Assembly (NCBI GenBank): GCA_018417955.1
Contig: JACTVC010000008.1
Location: forward strand, 1,116,001-1,180,000
Direction of reading: 5' to 3'
Origin: Laccaria trichodermophora
Lineage: Eukaryota; Basidiomycota; Agaricomycetes; Agaricales; Hydnangiaceae
Length of the DNA: 64,000 nucleotides
This document shows positions 44,506 through 55,655 of the stretch, piece after piece. Each line of letters opens with the position of its first letter. The stretch's first letter is position 1. A program made the translations under genes and the position numbers. The notes beneath the pieces were generated by a model. That model was not told the origin of the DNA. It did not search any database and was given only the letters and a program-made list of their open reading frames with translations.

Positions 44506-46814
44506 CTAGAACTTTGAAGCATAATTTTCAACAGCAATCAGGGCATCATCTGCGCTTGGCCCTCCATCTTGCATCCACATGCCAAGCTTCAGCAGCTCAG
44601 TTGAGATATTAACCACAAAGGCAGAAGCCTCTGTAATGAGTGACCCAACACCCCATATGTCCACTTCGCATCCATGATTATCTACGAAAATGCGCGGTGA
44701 GTGTTCTTCCGGGGACAAATGATCTGCTGCCGTATTATTGGAGCCAGCTGCATCTTCCCAATCAATTAGAAACCAGAGTTTGGGATCATCAGCCCGTCGA
44801 AGAACATTAGGCCACCGGATGTCTCTATGATATAAAGCTGGTGGTTGATGAAGAACCTAAGATATGATGTGAATTGACAGGCCAGGGCGTGAATTATGGT
44901 ACACACCTTTAGGGCTTGTAGAACACAGGTGACGGCCTGTAGCAGTGCCTTCTCGTTGCCTGGTTTGATGTCGATTCCTCTCGGCTCGAGATAGATCGCC
45001 GGACTATCTTCATATGTAAGAGTATCCACATGAGGCACGCCTTTCTCTTTCAGTTGATCATATATGTTTTTAATCATTCGAACCCGTTTTTGACCAAGGT
45101 CGCCATGATAGGTTTTTTTGATTGATCTCCGCCCTATTTCCAGGGACTTTCCTTCCCTGCGATACAAGCTCCAACTCCACATTGGGGATATAAGAACTAT
45201 CGAAAGGACATACCGTTCAATTAGAGTGAACTCCGGGGACCCATGGTGTCCGATGACCCGCAGTAGTGAGGAAATATAGGGGGCAAGGTTGATGAGTCGG
45301 CGCAGGTGCGCTATGCGATCGCGCTTGAGTCGCAAGTCGGCGGATGCCAGGTCTTCTACCCATGGCGTGTTTGATGGTTCCTTCGGGGCGCAGATTGCAG
45401 CGAGAGTCACGGCAGGCCCAATGGCATAATAACCTGGGATAGTGAGAAGAAGCTCGGGTAGAAGCAAGGTAATTATGCTCACCAAAGACATATTGTACAG
45501 GTTCATAGACCCACGTGAGCTGATAGGATAATTCGGCCTTAGGATTGTCCTTACTGGTTGAGGGTTTCTCTTCCCCTCGAAAAGGACAAACACTTCCTAC
45601 GATAAGGCCGTAGTCCGGTCTTAGTTTCTGGGTACTGGTTTTATGATTGGAGTCCCGAATACTCGTCCCATGCGGTATAAGCATCTCCAAGACCTTTCGG
45701 ATGTTGTCATCCCAGAACGAATGAAAAGATGACTCGGTTCCATCGTCTGGTGGTGCGGCACCCAGAACGGCGTTATAAAAGAGTAAGTAGAGTGTTCCGC
45801 TAATTTCCTCATCACTGATGCGGAAAAGCTTCTCCACATCGTCTTTGCTGCAAATATCTTTTCTCTCCATCACGCTCGAGACAAGGCTGTCAAAATCTGA
45901 GCGGCACAAAGGGATCTTTTCAGCGTCCGACAGTGGCTGATCGAGGATTCCAGGAAGCTCGGAAACCAGTGGAAGGCCGAGTTTGATTCTTTTAGACCAT
46001 TGAAGGATGATATTGGCACTAATATCAGCTACATCTGGAATATCCCATGTTACCACAGAGTGACTTCATCTGAAAACAAGACACTCACGCCCGCGTTTCT
46101 GTCCAGACCCTTTAACCGCATAGAAATGGTAGTGAAGTAAGCCGACACCATGGGAGAATCGTGGATGATAGAATCAAAGGGGATGGAACAGTCCGACATG
46201 TCGAAGCAGATGTACGCGCATAGTCAATGATGTGGATAGGAGTCCGAGACGTAGTCAGAGAGGGAAACAAGGGCAAGTGGGAAAAAGCGAGTAGAAAGCG
46301 GCATTGTTAGCGTGCGGTTGAGGTGGGTTGGACTCTTACGCACGGGTACTTGAAAAGACTGGGGCTGTGAAATTGTGCTAGCTCAGTGCCGCCTGACGGA
46401 CAAACGCTTACACTCACCGGAAGGTGCATGCTGCAGTACAATCTGGAGACCCAAGTCAGGTTGTTTTGGGAAAATATCCCCAATCCTAGTGTTCGACTCC
46501 AATTTGACGGCAATGTGTGAGAGTTGCCCTTGTGAGGAAATGCGATCACCAAGGCTTTCTTCAGGTGTTAGGGATTCCTGTTGATTAAGCTGCCAAGTTG
46601 TGAGCGGAAACATCCACTCCAGCCTCAAGGTTGTCCTTACTTTCCAAACAAATAGGTCCGTGGCATAGGTGCCACGAAGACTGCTGTTTTTGACCTCGCT
46701 ATGAGCCATTTTCTTCAAGTCATAAACCAATTTGTCGACGGGTATAGTAATCATTATGAAATTTGAAGTGCCTTTGACGAGGCAGCATAATTCACGAACT
46801 GTGTCGTCAGGCAT
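44506..46814 (-). CDS. Crinkler-header (ubiquitin-like) protein with kinase-like domain
   Basis: The start MPDDTVRELCCLVKGTSNFI opens a Crinkler-type ubiquitin-like header: ITIPVDKLVYDLKKM, TYATDLFVWK, an intron, then LNQQESLTPEESLGDRISSQ, VKLESNTRIGDIFPKQPDLG, LQIVLQHAPSG. A middle region (45,500-46,050) has ADISANIILQWSKRIKLGLP and ends TWVYEPVQYVFG. The C-terminal domain is kinase-like: YHRDIRWPNVLR keeps the catalytic-loop Asp and Asn, FLIDWEDA stands for DFG, SPEEH for APE, and VDIWGVGSLI for helix F. Splicing between 46,390 and 46,060 could not be fully resolved. Crinkler-like modular proteins with kinase-like tails are known in fungi; targets here are unknown. No signal peptide. Confidence 0.75.
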
Positions 46815-48749
46815 TGCGGCGAGAGGATTGTGGGTGACCAGTGTCAGACCACAGACCATACTTAGACTATAGTATGAGGTCAGGAAGACCTCGGAGTTCG
46901 AAACATCTCACGGAAAATCCCGTGCCATCCATCAACATGCTATTTCGAATGCCACTGCTCATTAGTCGCTCTTGTTACGTGGGTGATTCTTGCTGGAGAA
47001 GCCTTACCAGCTTTTCAATGGTCAGCATCAAACCGTCAGAAATCGATGCAAGTTCCAAGCCAATGCAATGATGGTGGCATTTAGAGCATACTATCGTACA
47101 TGTGATCTCCCAACTTGAAAGAGACTCAGACATAGAATTAGAATTAGAATTATTTATAACACAGTGCGGCAAGCCGCATAGCCTGCTACAGTGCACTCGT
47201 AAAATATATCCGAGAGCTGCTCCTGGTAAATAGACAAATGAAATTAGTTCCTATGGGGCAGCGTTATGGTATCCAAACTGTTATTCCCTAGTCACGTATC
47301 TTTGTCATTTGTCCATATTCAAGTTGTTGAAGAGTTCGAGTCTGTAATAGAGCGACGTTACTACCCATTTACGTGTCCTATAGTATGTAACAAGATTGTT
47401 CTTTTTCTCTACTTATTTAATACATATTCTGAATACAAATCTCGTTCGATAAAGATGTTAGGTACTTTACAGATACTTCAAAACTTTCAGGCTTCATCGA
47501 CATCTGCCATGACTTGGTCTTCATCAGCCAACTCATCAGTATCAGCCATGCCAGACATGGACGCTGACAAGGGGGTCATAGAGGCCTTCTCTTTGCCTTT
47601 GTCGGTTGGTCATTGATTAGAGGTTGAGGCTTTTTGTGCTGTAATTTTTCAGCCTAGAGTGAGACTGCATGTGACCATGTGAATAAATGTGATGTCTCAG
47701 TACCACATGTTTCTTTTCCCACCCTTTCAACCACCCACTACTAATGTAAGGTATTAGGTAAGTTAGCGGGAATTAGCTAACTATGCTGCATAAGCAACTC
47801 AGGTAACTACTGAAATAGAAACCTCGCTAGCTAAGTAAGTAAGATCGTTACAAGGTGCTATAAGGGGGACATTGGCTGGACTAGCACTCCCCAAACTGCA
47901 AAAGCTACCACCGGTGGCATAACACCAGGTTGAAAGGAAAGGTCTGCAGAGTAAGGAATGGGAAAGTAGCCAAGAAAATAAAAACCACCCTACAGAATGT
48001 CAGTATGATCATGTTGAATGACGACAGATGGGCAAAAACAAAAACTTGGCGAAGGTGGAGGATGTTCAATGGTGCAATTCATATTCTTGGATGATGGTAA
48101 GTGAGGATGTGGGGGCAAAATTGCCGAGGTTGGTTGACTTGGGGGGAGAGCAGCAAACATTGAAGCAGTTGCTTCCATGTGGTGTGTCATATCACACATC
48201 ATGGTGTCATAAAGAGAGAGGTGATCATGAAGAGTGACAGTGTGCTGCAGAACAGATTTCTGTAAGAAATGGAGCTGGTGACAGAGCTCAAGAGCCATTT
48301 GTTGCAGCTGGGCAATGGTGGAATGACATCCTGCATGGCATGGGCAAGGATCTGAACCATGTGCCTTTCGCTGTCGAATTCTGAAGCAGGCACATGCAGC
48401 GCAGTTTGCTGGGTCTGGAAAGCTGGGCATTGAGGAGAGTAGTGGCGAAGAGGAGAGTGAGACAAATGTGAGACAAGGTGATTTTGAGGAAAATTGAAAC
48501 GATGCTGAAAGTGGGTGATTGGGCTGTGGTAGAGTTGTAGTGGCAGTTATCTCATTGAGAAAAACCTCACCAATAGAAATGCCTATGGCGGTATGGCAGT
48601 GGTGGTGGTGGTGGTGACTTGGTGGTGGTCAGGGATCAACTTGAATTACAGTCGCCGTCGCACAAGCAGAATGATCCACATGTTCATAAAATATTTACTA
48701 GAGGTTCATAGCTATGAGAATTGAAATATCAAACATTGAAGATTGAATC
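46815..48749. other. 1.9 kb gene-poor region with microsatellites and one weak ORF
   Basis: Includes a (GAATTA)n run at about 47,134-47,154 and a (GTG)n run at about 48,599-48,620. A plus-strand frame near 47,458-47,613 has no recognisable features. A 146-residue minus ORF (47,990-48,430) begins MPSFPDPANCAACACFRIRQ and has Cys pairs in its first 30 residues, then Pro/His-rich sequence. It may be a real small gene or transposon remnant; I cannot name it. Confidence 0.4.
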
Positions 48750-48842
48750 CTGCCTACCCAGCTGAGCTTTGCTGCTTGAGGCAGGAAGAGGATACATCCT
48801 GCTTACTTTCCCCCAATGACTCTTCACCATAAGCACCTCTTT

Positions 48843-49084
48843 AGACCCTAATACTGGCATCATTTTGAATAATGAAATGGACAATTTCTTGACGCCAGGT
48901 GTTCCAAATGCCTTTGGCTTATGGCCTTCTCTCTGTAAGTGCTGTTAGGCTCAATGAAGAAAATCAGATGACTGAATCCAACAAGATAATTATCCCGAAC
49001 CCGGGAAACGGCCCTTGTCTTCCACCGCGCCGACCATCGTGGAGCACGAGGATGTGTCTTTCTTCCTTGCACTTGGCAGTTCCA
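48843..49084 (+). pseudogene. Captured GGT exon fragment
   Basis: Matches 42,212-42,456 of the resident GGT pseudogene at high identity. It lacks the 4-bp CTGG duplication, so it reads DPNTGIILNNEMDN in frame. CpG sites differ in the expected way (resident ACGAAATGG, here ATGAAATGG). It ends at the GGS loop and is fused directly to HDAC exon 4 sequence. Confidence 0.88.
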
Positions 49085-50346
49085 TGTGTCATGTATCTCA
49101 ATCTGGACCTACATTTCTCAGACACCATCTCCAATGCATTTTTCTCTTTGGTTACACCTCAAGTATTGGTCACCTTGCTTGTCAAGGTCTCCCAAGGTCA
49201 TAAATACCAAGCAGGTACAAACAAACTTCCCAGGGGCCATGGGGGTCTTTTCTTGAATATCGCACATGCGAGCAGGCAAGCATGAACAAACAAACTTTCT
49301 ACAGGCCATGGGGCTCTTTTCTTGCATATGGTGCACACGAGTGAGCAAACCGGTGCAAACAACTGGTCTTTTCAAAACATATTGTTGTCTCTTTCTTAGT
49401 GCCAGCTCCAATGTTTACATACATAACTATGTTGTGCTATAGCTCTTGAACATTGTTTCCTTTGTTACGAAAAAAAAGTTGCATTGTATTGGTGCAAAGC
49501 AGCGTATTTGTCAGCAAGCAAGGTGCCTGCTGCCACTGCTAAGTGTCAGCCTCTAGTAAGGATGTTGACACTCTTTAGTATGCAAAAAGTATTGATATAT
49601 TTTAACAGACTCTCAGCATTCATCACTCAGCCCCAGGATTCTTCCCCATCTCTCCTTGCAACCAACTTCCATCCATCTCCTCACCCGACTTTGACCCTTT
49701 CACACTGTCGATCCCCCTACTCAAAGGCATGTCAAACAGCACCTACGCACGAATATGGCTGATCGTCGAACACATCAAGGATACTTTCACACTGGATTTC
49801 ATTGTAATCCAATGCAGCATCGACGCTCTGGCTGGGGATCCATGCACAACGTTTAATTGGTCCTTGGGTGGGGCAGCAGGGTCCCTAGGCTGGTATATCA
49901 CTAAGATATTAGAATGGCAAGGAAGGAAGCTGCTGCTTGGAGGTGGTAGGTTCTTCATAATTTCCTGACTGTGTCCCTGTTTTATATCTAGTTGAGGTGG
50001 GTATAATTCCCCAAACGCCACTCGTGCTTGGGCATACTTGATGTTGCTTTGCGTGAGTGTCTCACAACCCTCACTCATAGCTGGGCACAAAATTGAAGAT
50101 GCACCTTAGCTTCAAAGGCCCCTTAACCTCGACACAGAGATCCCTGATCATAGTGGATTTCCCTTATATGCACCCTCATTCATGGTACACAATCGATACA
50201 ACATTTTGCTGCAGAATCTGATGAATGACTAGTTGGATGTTCCACAGGGAAACATGCATGATCACAATACAGATAACCATCTGAGGTTAGTAGAGGCGGC
50301 CTTTCAAGACATCATCTCTATCATTCAGGCTTGTCTTGAGAGATGA
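49085..50346 (+). pseudogene. Captured HDAC (Hos1-like) fragment, 5'-truncated
   Basis: Corresponds to 40,353-41,218 of the HDAC gene: second half of exon 4 through the stop codon, with introns retained, so it was copied from DNA. Exons 1-3 and the catalytic His pair are missing. The intron after exon 4 holds a ~387 bp insert (49,171-49,557). Coding changes are mainly CpG to TpG or CpA, for example CDS codons for CGVDALAGDP now read CSIDALAGDP. It cannot make an active enzyme. Confidence 0.9.
49171..49557. mobile_element. Small insertion in the captured HDAC intron
   Basis: 387 bp absent from the resident HDAC gene, between TTGGT and AGGATG/TTT. It begins CACCTTGCTTG and carries the inverse CAAGCAAGGTG at 49,515-49,525, about 30 bp before the right junction. 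Two ~70-bp imperfect repeats (ACAAACAAACTT...GGCCATGGGG...CTCTTTTCTTG) occupy its first half. It may be a MITE-like insertion plus flank; no clear target duplication. Confidence 0.55.
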
Positions 50347-50505
50347 TGCCTTCTTTTGTTTTCAAGCACATTGATTCGGGTGAATGGCCAAATTCAAGGA
50401 TTGGTGGCTGAATTTGACCTCACCATTGTCTGCCAATGAATAGGGAGTTCACCAAGTAGCCTAAGTACATGATGATGCAACCAACAACAAATTATTTTAC
50501 CAGTG

Positions 50506-50912
50506 TCAAGTGCACAATCCATTTGCGTTAACCATTCCACAGGCTTGGTAACTTTCGTCTTGCCTGGAGCCACTAAAATGCTTGATTGGACATTGACATG
50601 GGCCAAGGTCAGAACAATTAGTGCCATCCTCACATCTATTGAAAATTAAATTGGTGAATCATTCATACTTTTAGCTCTTCAAGAAACTTTCTCCACTCAC
50701 ATGCAACGAGAAGCTTTGGCACAGTGGATACTGTTGTAGCCACTGGGGCAGTTGTTGCCGCATTGATTTTCCCCCAGGTTTCCTCCACAACGAATTTTGA
50801 TGTCAGCACCATTGGAGTTATTATTCTTCCAGCAAGTTGCACATCCAGAACTGCACTGCAATGCCACTGCGGTCTGGATGAAGGCAGATGCCAAAAGCAT
50901 GGAGAATTTCAT
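50506..50912 (-). CDS. Secreted cysteine-rich small protein carried by the transposon
   Basis: Exon 1 50,701-50,912 and exon 2 50,506-50,635, joined over a 65-nt intron (GTGAGT...TTCAATAG), give 113 residues. The signal peptide is MKFSMLLASAFIQTAVA. The mature part has 14 cysteines (CSSGCATC, CGGNLGENQCGNNC, CEDGTNC, CQC, ending GLCT), enough for seven disulfides. A 58-nt 5' UTR intron (50,924-50,981, GTAAGT...TTTTTGTAG) and a TATA-like TATTATAAGG at 51,035-51,044 (minus) lie upstream, so promoter and splicing signals came with it. All cysteines match those left in the broken resident copy at 41.4 kb. Family not recognised; effector-like or hydrophobin-unlike secreted role is inference. Confidence 0.8.
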
Positions 50913-51034
50913 TGTGATACTGACTACAAAAAAAAAATCAGCTTGAGTTGACCACTGAGAAGATTTAGAGAGGGCACTTACTGAAGCTTTGTCGAGAGAG
51001 AAAGTTTGAATGATTATTCTGCAGACATTTGAGG

Positions 51035-51044
51035 CCTTATAATA
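51035..51044 (-). promoter_or_regulatory. TATA-like element of the cysteine-rich gene
   Basis: TATTATAAGG on the minus strand, 123-132 bp upstream of the ATG at 50,912. With the 58-nt UTR intron removed, the transcript leader would be about 40 nt if initiation is some 30 bp downstream of it. Confidence 0.45.
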
Positions 51045-52419
51045 TGTCGACATACCTGACGTGAAGGCGACATATCGGAACATGGGCAAGGCTGTCGTTG
51101 CCTCCAGCTTGAACAGGTGATGTAGGAGGTTTAGAGAACAGCCACCCAGTTCGGATAAATTCATATGTGCACTTGACAAATGATGAGTAAGTGCGAACAC
51201 ACACAAATGGATCCTATGTGTTTCTATGATGGTCCATATACTGTATCATACTTCTCGACTCTTTTTCCAGTCTATCCCTGTCCTATGAATAGTGTTTTGT
51301 CATTGATCCATCTTGCTCCTCTGCCTTCTCAAGACCTCCACTTCCTTTTTCCCTCTGTGTACTTTTCTTTCTTTTCATCTTTCACGCTTTGAATTCGTGC
51401 GATGTACCCACTCATTTATTCTACAGTCTGGACCTAAAAATAGCCATCTGACAATTAATGATTTATTTATAGTACCCAGCAAATAATAACCACAAAATTC
51501 CAACAAAATTCCAACTTCCCTGCTTCTAAATGTTCCACATCTTTACTCTGGTGCACATTCTCAGTTACTTAGTGGAAATGTTTGTTGATGTCTTATGACC
51601 CTAGATGTGCGATTGAAACATCCATTTCAGACTCGCATGTAGCACAGATTGAGATCTTCTCTGGAGTTCCTCCATTTCATTTCTTCTTAATGATTTTTGC
51701 AATTTTAGGTGCCTGCACACCTGACGTATTCAGATAGAAAATTTGAGGACGGCGACGCACTGCGGCAAAATGTGGCTGGTCCTCTCTTCCAGAAGATCTT
51801 TTCACTTACAATTTTACAATTGGGGTAGCAAATAATTCACATGAAGGGTTTGAGACTGCAGACAGGTGGTTAGGGTGAATAGTCGACCTTGACTTGGAGG
51901 AAAGTATGTCGAAGGACATACCCTGAGTACTACTAGCCTCTAGTACTTAAGTACCTTCCCCGAGCAGCAAAGCTCAGCTGGGTAAGCAGATCCAAGCTTT
52001 AGTGTTCATCAGCAAAACCTGGGTGAGCTAGGCAGCACGTGGCAGGGCTGTGTAGTGCCATAGCACCATAGAAAGGGGTATCACCTTTACAGTCACCTGC
52101 GCGTTCTATGCAGCTCTACATAGAAATGCACAGCCACTACACAGCACTCCCTAGAATCTCAGAGCAGATCTGCAGCCATTCATAGAAACACATAGCCACT
52201 TCATAGTGCTCCCTAGAATTACAGAGCAGATCTGCAGCCCTCAGTAGCAACCCCTGGGGTCTGAAGATTCCTAGAGGGGGGGCATACATTCTGCTCATTT
52301 TAATACCATATTGCATGATTTTTACACAGAACTTGTGTTATGAAAAATAAGTTTATTGTCTGCACTACTACATTATACAAGATATCCTAATATTCTACAT
52401 AGTAATGACTGCAGACCGT

Positions 52420-53160
52420 CCATCTTTCATCAACAGAGGGAGGATGCCATTCACGGACAAGGAAGGGAGGATGCCATTCGCCAACAAGGAAGGGAGGATG
52501 GTTGTTTGTCGAGGGACGGAGCCGTTCTTCAAAGGAGGGAGGACGCCATTCGTCGACAAGGGAGGGAGGACACCGTTCGTCGACAACAGAGGGAAGATGT
52601 GTTTGTCGACAAGCGAGGGAAGACGCCGTTTTTCAAGGCAGGGGGAACACCATTTATCAACGAGGGAGGGAGGACACCATTCATCAAGGGAGAAACGCCA
52701 TCCGTCAAGGGAGGGAGGATGCCGTTCGTCGACGAGTGAGGGAGCAGTTCATTGAGGGAGGACACTGTTCATCGGGGGAGCCGTTTGTCAAGGGAGGGGG
52801 GCGGTTTGTCAAGAGGGAGCCTTTCGTCAAGGGAGGGAGCTGTTTGCCGAGAGAGGGAACCATTCGTCGAGGGAGGAGTTGTTTGTCGACGAGGGAGCTG
52901 TTCATCGATGAGGGAGGGATCTTTTCTTTAAGGGAGGAAGCCATTCTTCACGGGAGCAAGCTGTTCTTCAAGGGAGGCAGGGAGCCATTCTTCAAGGGGG
53001 GGAGGAAGCCATTCTTCAAGAGAGGGAGGATGCCGTTCTTCAAGGGAGGGAGGACGCCGTTCATGGACGAGGGAGGACACTGTTCATCGAGGGACGCAGT
53101 TCGTCAACAAGGGAGGGAGGATGCTGTAACTCGACGAGGGAGGACGCCGTTTGTCAAGGA
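52420..53160. repeat. TE-A copy 2 minisatellite
   Basis: Counterpart of 2945-3712, purine-rich on the plus strand (GGGAGGAC...CGTTCGTCGAC). About 740 bp; several units are absent or shortened relative to copy 1. Produces spurious ORFs in all plus frames. Confidence 0.88.
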
Positions 53161-54319
53161 GAAGTTGAACATTGTGGTGGGAAGGAAGAACAATGAATTT
53201 CCGTGTTGGGAAATTCAAAGTTCAACATAATCACATGATGTCGGAGTTTCAACGGACTTAAACGAATTGTCTTGCAACTTGAAGTTGTTTGTCGCCTGTC
53301 ACTGTCTTTCACAGAAAGCATGGCATTCGAGGTGGGCATACACAATTGTAGATGGCACCATGTAATCAGGCAAATATAAAGTTCATATTGGAAAATTATT
53401 GAACAATTTCCGAGCCTTCCAAGAAATTTGCAGTTGTTACCAGAAATTTCCTGGCTATTTCCATGATTTCCCGAAATTTCCTGTTTTTTGGTAGTAGTAC
53501 TAGTAGTAACAATTGAAGTTGTCTAAGTTCGAAAATGTGAGTTGAGCGCGGCACGTGACTTCCCGCAACAGTACTGACTTCCATCAATTCACACTTACAC
53601 TTTCTAGGGTAGCTCATAGCTATAACTTCATGAGTATTGCACCGTTTGGCCTCTATGTAGGCTTATTTAAATTGCTTCATTCACGTGAATGCAATCCAAT
53701 TTACGGCGTAGAAAAATTTGGAGTACCTCACAAACTGTAGCATAAACTATTTGGCCTGTATTAGACATCTGAAATATATATTATCATCATGAGTTCTGCT
53801 CCGTTTCATGCGATTTTGGGCTTGTTAGAAATGCACAAATTAGAGCTTCAAAACGGGTCTGAGAGCCCCTAATATTTCGATGTTTAAGGCGACCTCCGAT
53901 AACATTTACCGTTTTTAGACAGATTCTTCACCAGTAATTGGTCCAAAGCCATTTGAGTTTTGAACGAAATACTACGTAAATAGACGCGTTGGAATCGGCT
54001 TGAACACCACTTTCCAACGCAAAAAAAATCACAAAAGACGAATATGTTTTGCAAAAGATACTTCATATTCTTTCTTGTTGCAATCTTTGTAGGTCAATCA
54101 ATCTCTGGACAGTGTTGTACTTTCTTCTTATTCCAGGTGTATTTTGGTCATAAATTATTTATATACAATAGGGAATGTGTTTTCTACTGAAATCTAGTAT
54201 ACTTGTAGTTTGACTCCCTATAAGGGCTGGGTAGAAAGTGGAGGCCCCTCTATAGCACCCTATAGTAACGGCACAAGTCTCTGTAGTGCTGTATAGCACA
54301 AGCTTACGCCCACACAGTA

Positions 54320-55558
54320 CTCTCTACAACACCAATTCAATATATTTTTTGCAATGGGTTTGACTGAATTAAGTGAATGAATCCATTCAGGTAGTTTTCC
54401 ATGTGGCAATTGCATTTATTGCTCCAAAAATGCGAAATCAGTCTGTTTTCCCTGCCAAATCAGGCAGTCTGAAGAGATTGGAATATAACTTTTCAACAAC
54501 AGCACGTATGAACATGATTTGCAGACGGATTTTACTTAAAATTTAAATTCCAATCGATCTACGGGTCCAGAAATTTTATTTGTGGCCCCTGTGCCGAGAT
54601 ACCCTTGAAAATCGGTACTTTAACATGGTTAAAGGCTAGTAATTAAAATTTTGAACCCGTAGGATTGGGGCCACATAGTAATCGATGATTTTGTCTCTGC
54701 AAACCTAAGCCCAAATCCTATCCATTGTGAAGCTCTATAGCTCGAGAGGCAACCTTGGGCTAATAGGTCCTGCATAGCCACCAAAGTAAAATATACTGCA
54801 TATTCTTATACATTTGAATAGAGAATGTCTATACAATTCTGGTGCACTTTTCCTCTTGTAAATCGGTGGAGAAATGACTGAGCTACATCGTTTACAAGTT
54901 TGAGCTATCTGGGAAAGCATCACCAGTCTGCCAAATTGGGAAGGTGCCTGTTTTGGCCACCAGTTATAGATAGCCCAAACTTGTAAACGATGTAGCTCAG
55001 TCATTTCTCCACCGATTTACAAGAGGAAAAGTGCACCAGAATTGTATAGACATTCTCTATTCAAATGTATAAGAATATGCAGTATATTTTACTTTGGTGG
55101 CTATGCAGGACCTATTAGCCCAAGGTTGCCTCTCGAGCTATAGAGCTTCACAATGGATAGGATTTGGGCTTAGGTTTGCAGAGACAAAATCATCGATTAC
55201 TATGTGGCCCCAATCCTACGGGTTCAAAATTTTAATTACTAGCCTTTAACCATGTTAAAGTACCGATTTTCAAGGGTATCTCGGCACAGGGGCCACAAAT
55301 AAAATTTCTGGACCCGTAGATCGATTGGAATTTAAATTTTAAGTAAAATCCGTCTGCAAATCATGTTCATACGTGCTGTTGTTGAAAAGTTATATTCCAA
55401 TCTCTTCAGACTGCCTGATTTGGCAGGGAAAACAGACTGATTTCGCATTTTTGGAGCAATAAATGCAATTGCCACATGGAAAACTACCTGAATGGATTCA
55501 TTCACTTAATTCAGTCAAACCCATTGCAAAAAATATATTGAATTGGTGTTGTAGAGAG
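54320..55558. mobile_element. Foldback element: 1,239-bp near-perfect palindrome, TA-flanked
   Basis: Left arm 54,320-54,910 and right arm 54,968-55,558 are both exactly 591 bp and inverse complements as far as I could follow by eye; I saw one mismatch close to the loop. The spacer is 57 bp (54,911-54,967). Outer ends read CTCTCTACAACACCAATTC. TA flanks both sides (54,318-54,319 and 55,559-55,560), consistent with a target duplication. No coding content is recognisable in the arm. A transcript would fold into a 591-bp double-stranded RNA hairpin. Confidence 0.92.
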
Positions 55559-55655
55559 TACAAGGTCAATGTCTCAAGAAATTGGGCCTGTGACGCTCTG
55601 TCACAGCATGTCACTGGTCGTCACACATACCGAGGATTGTGCACCACCAATATTA

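Larger units (their letters stand above)
48750..51989. mobile_element. Gene-carrying non-autonomous TIR element (pack-type), 3.24 kb
   Basis: Ends are near-perfect ~30-bp inverted repeats sharing TACCCAGCTGAGCTTTGCTG (48,754-48,773, and inverse at 51,966-51,985), with CTGC outside and a GAGG/GGGG block inside. If the TIR starts at CTGC the flanking duplication is ATC (48,747-48,749 and 51,990-51,992); if it starts at CCCAGC it is TA. There is no transposase. Inside, in order: GGT fragment (48,843-49,084), HDAC from mid exon 4 to its stop (49,085-50,346), HDAC 3' flank and a complete cysteine-rich secreted protein gene (50,506-50,912) with its upstream region. Sources lie 8-10 kb to the left. 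The superfamily is not clear. Confidence 0.8.

Noticed and set aside
47990..48430. Zinc-finger transposase
   Set aside because: Cys pairs near the start are suggestive, but spacing fits no finger I know and the rest is Pro/His low complexity.
50394..50633. 79-residue ORF MRMALIVLTLAHVNV, also seen near 41,470
   Set aside because: It is exon 2 of the cysteine-rich gene read in the wrong frame; the correct frame has seven more cysteines.
50697..51206. A 169-residue continuous ORF for the cysteine-rich gene
   Set aside because: It reads through the 5' UTR intron upstream and the coding intron downstream. The spliced form starts at 50,912 and adds a cysteine-rich exon, matching the resident copy's exon 2.
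52356..53230. 242- and 127-residue ORFs in TE-A copy 2
   Set aside because: Same minisatellite artefact; the homologous frames in copy 1 are broken differently.
54735..55004. 89-residue ORF across the palindrome centre
   Set aside because: It spans the spacer of a foldback structure and resembles no protein; its N-terminal half is the inverse of its partner arm.
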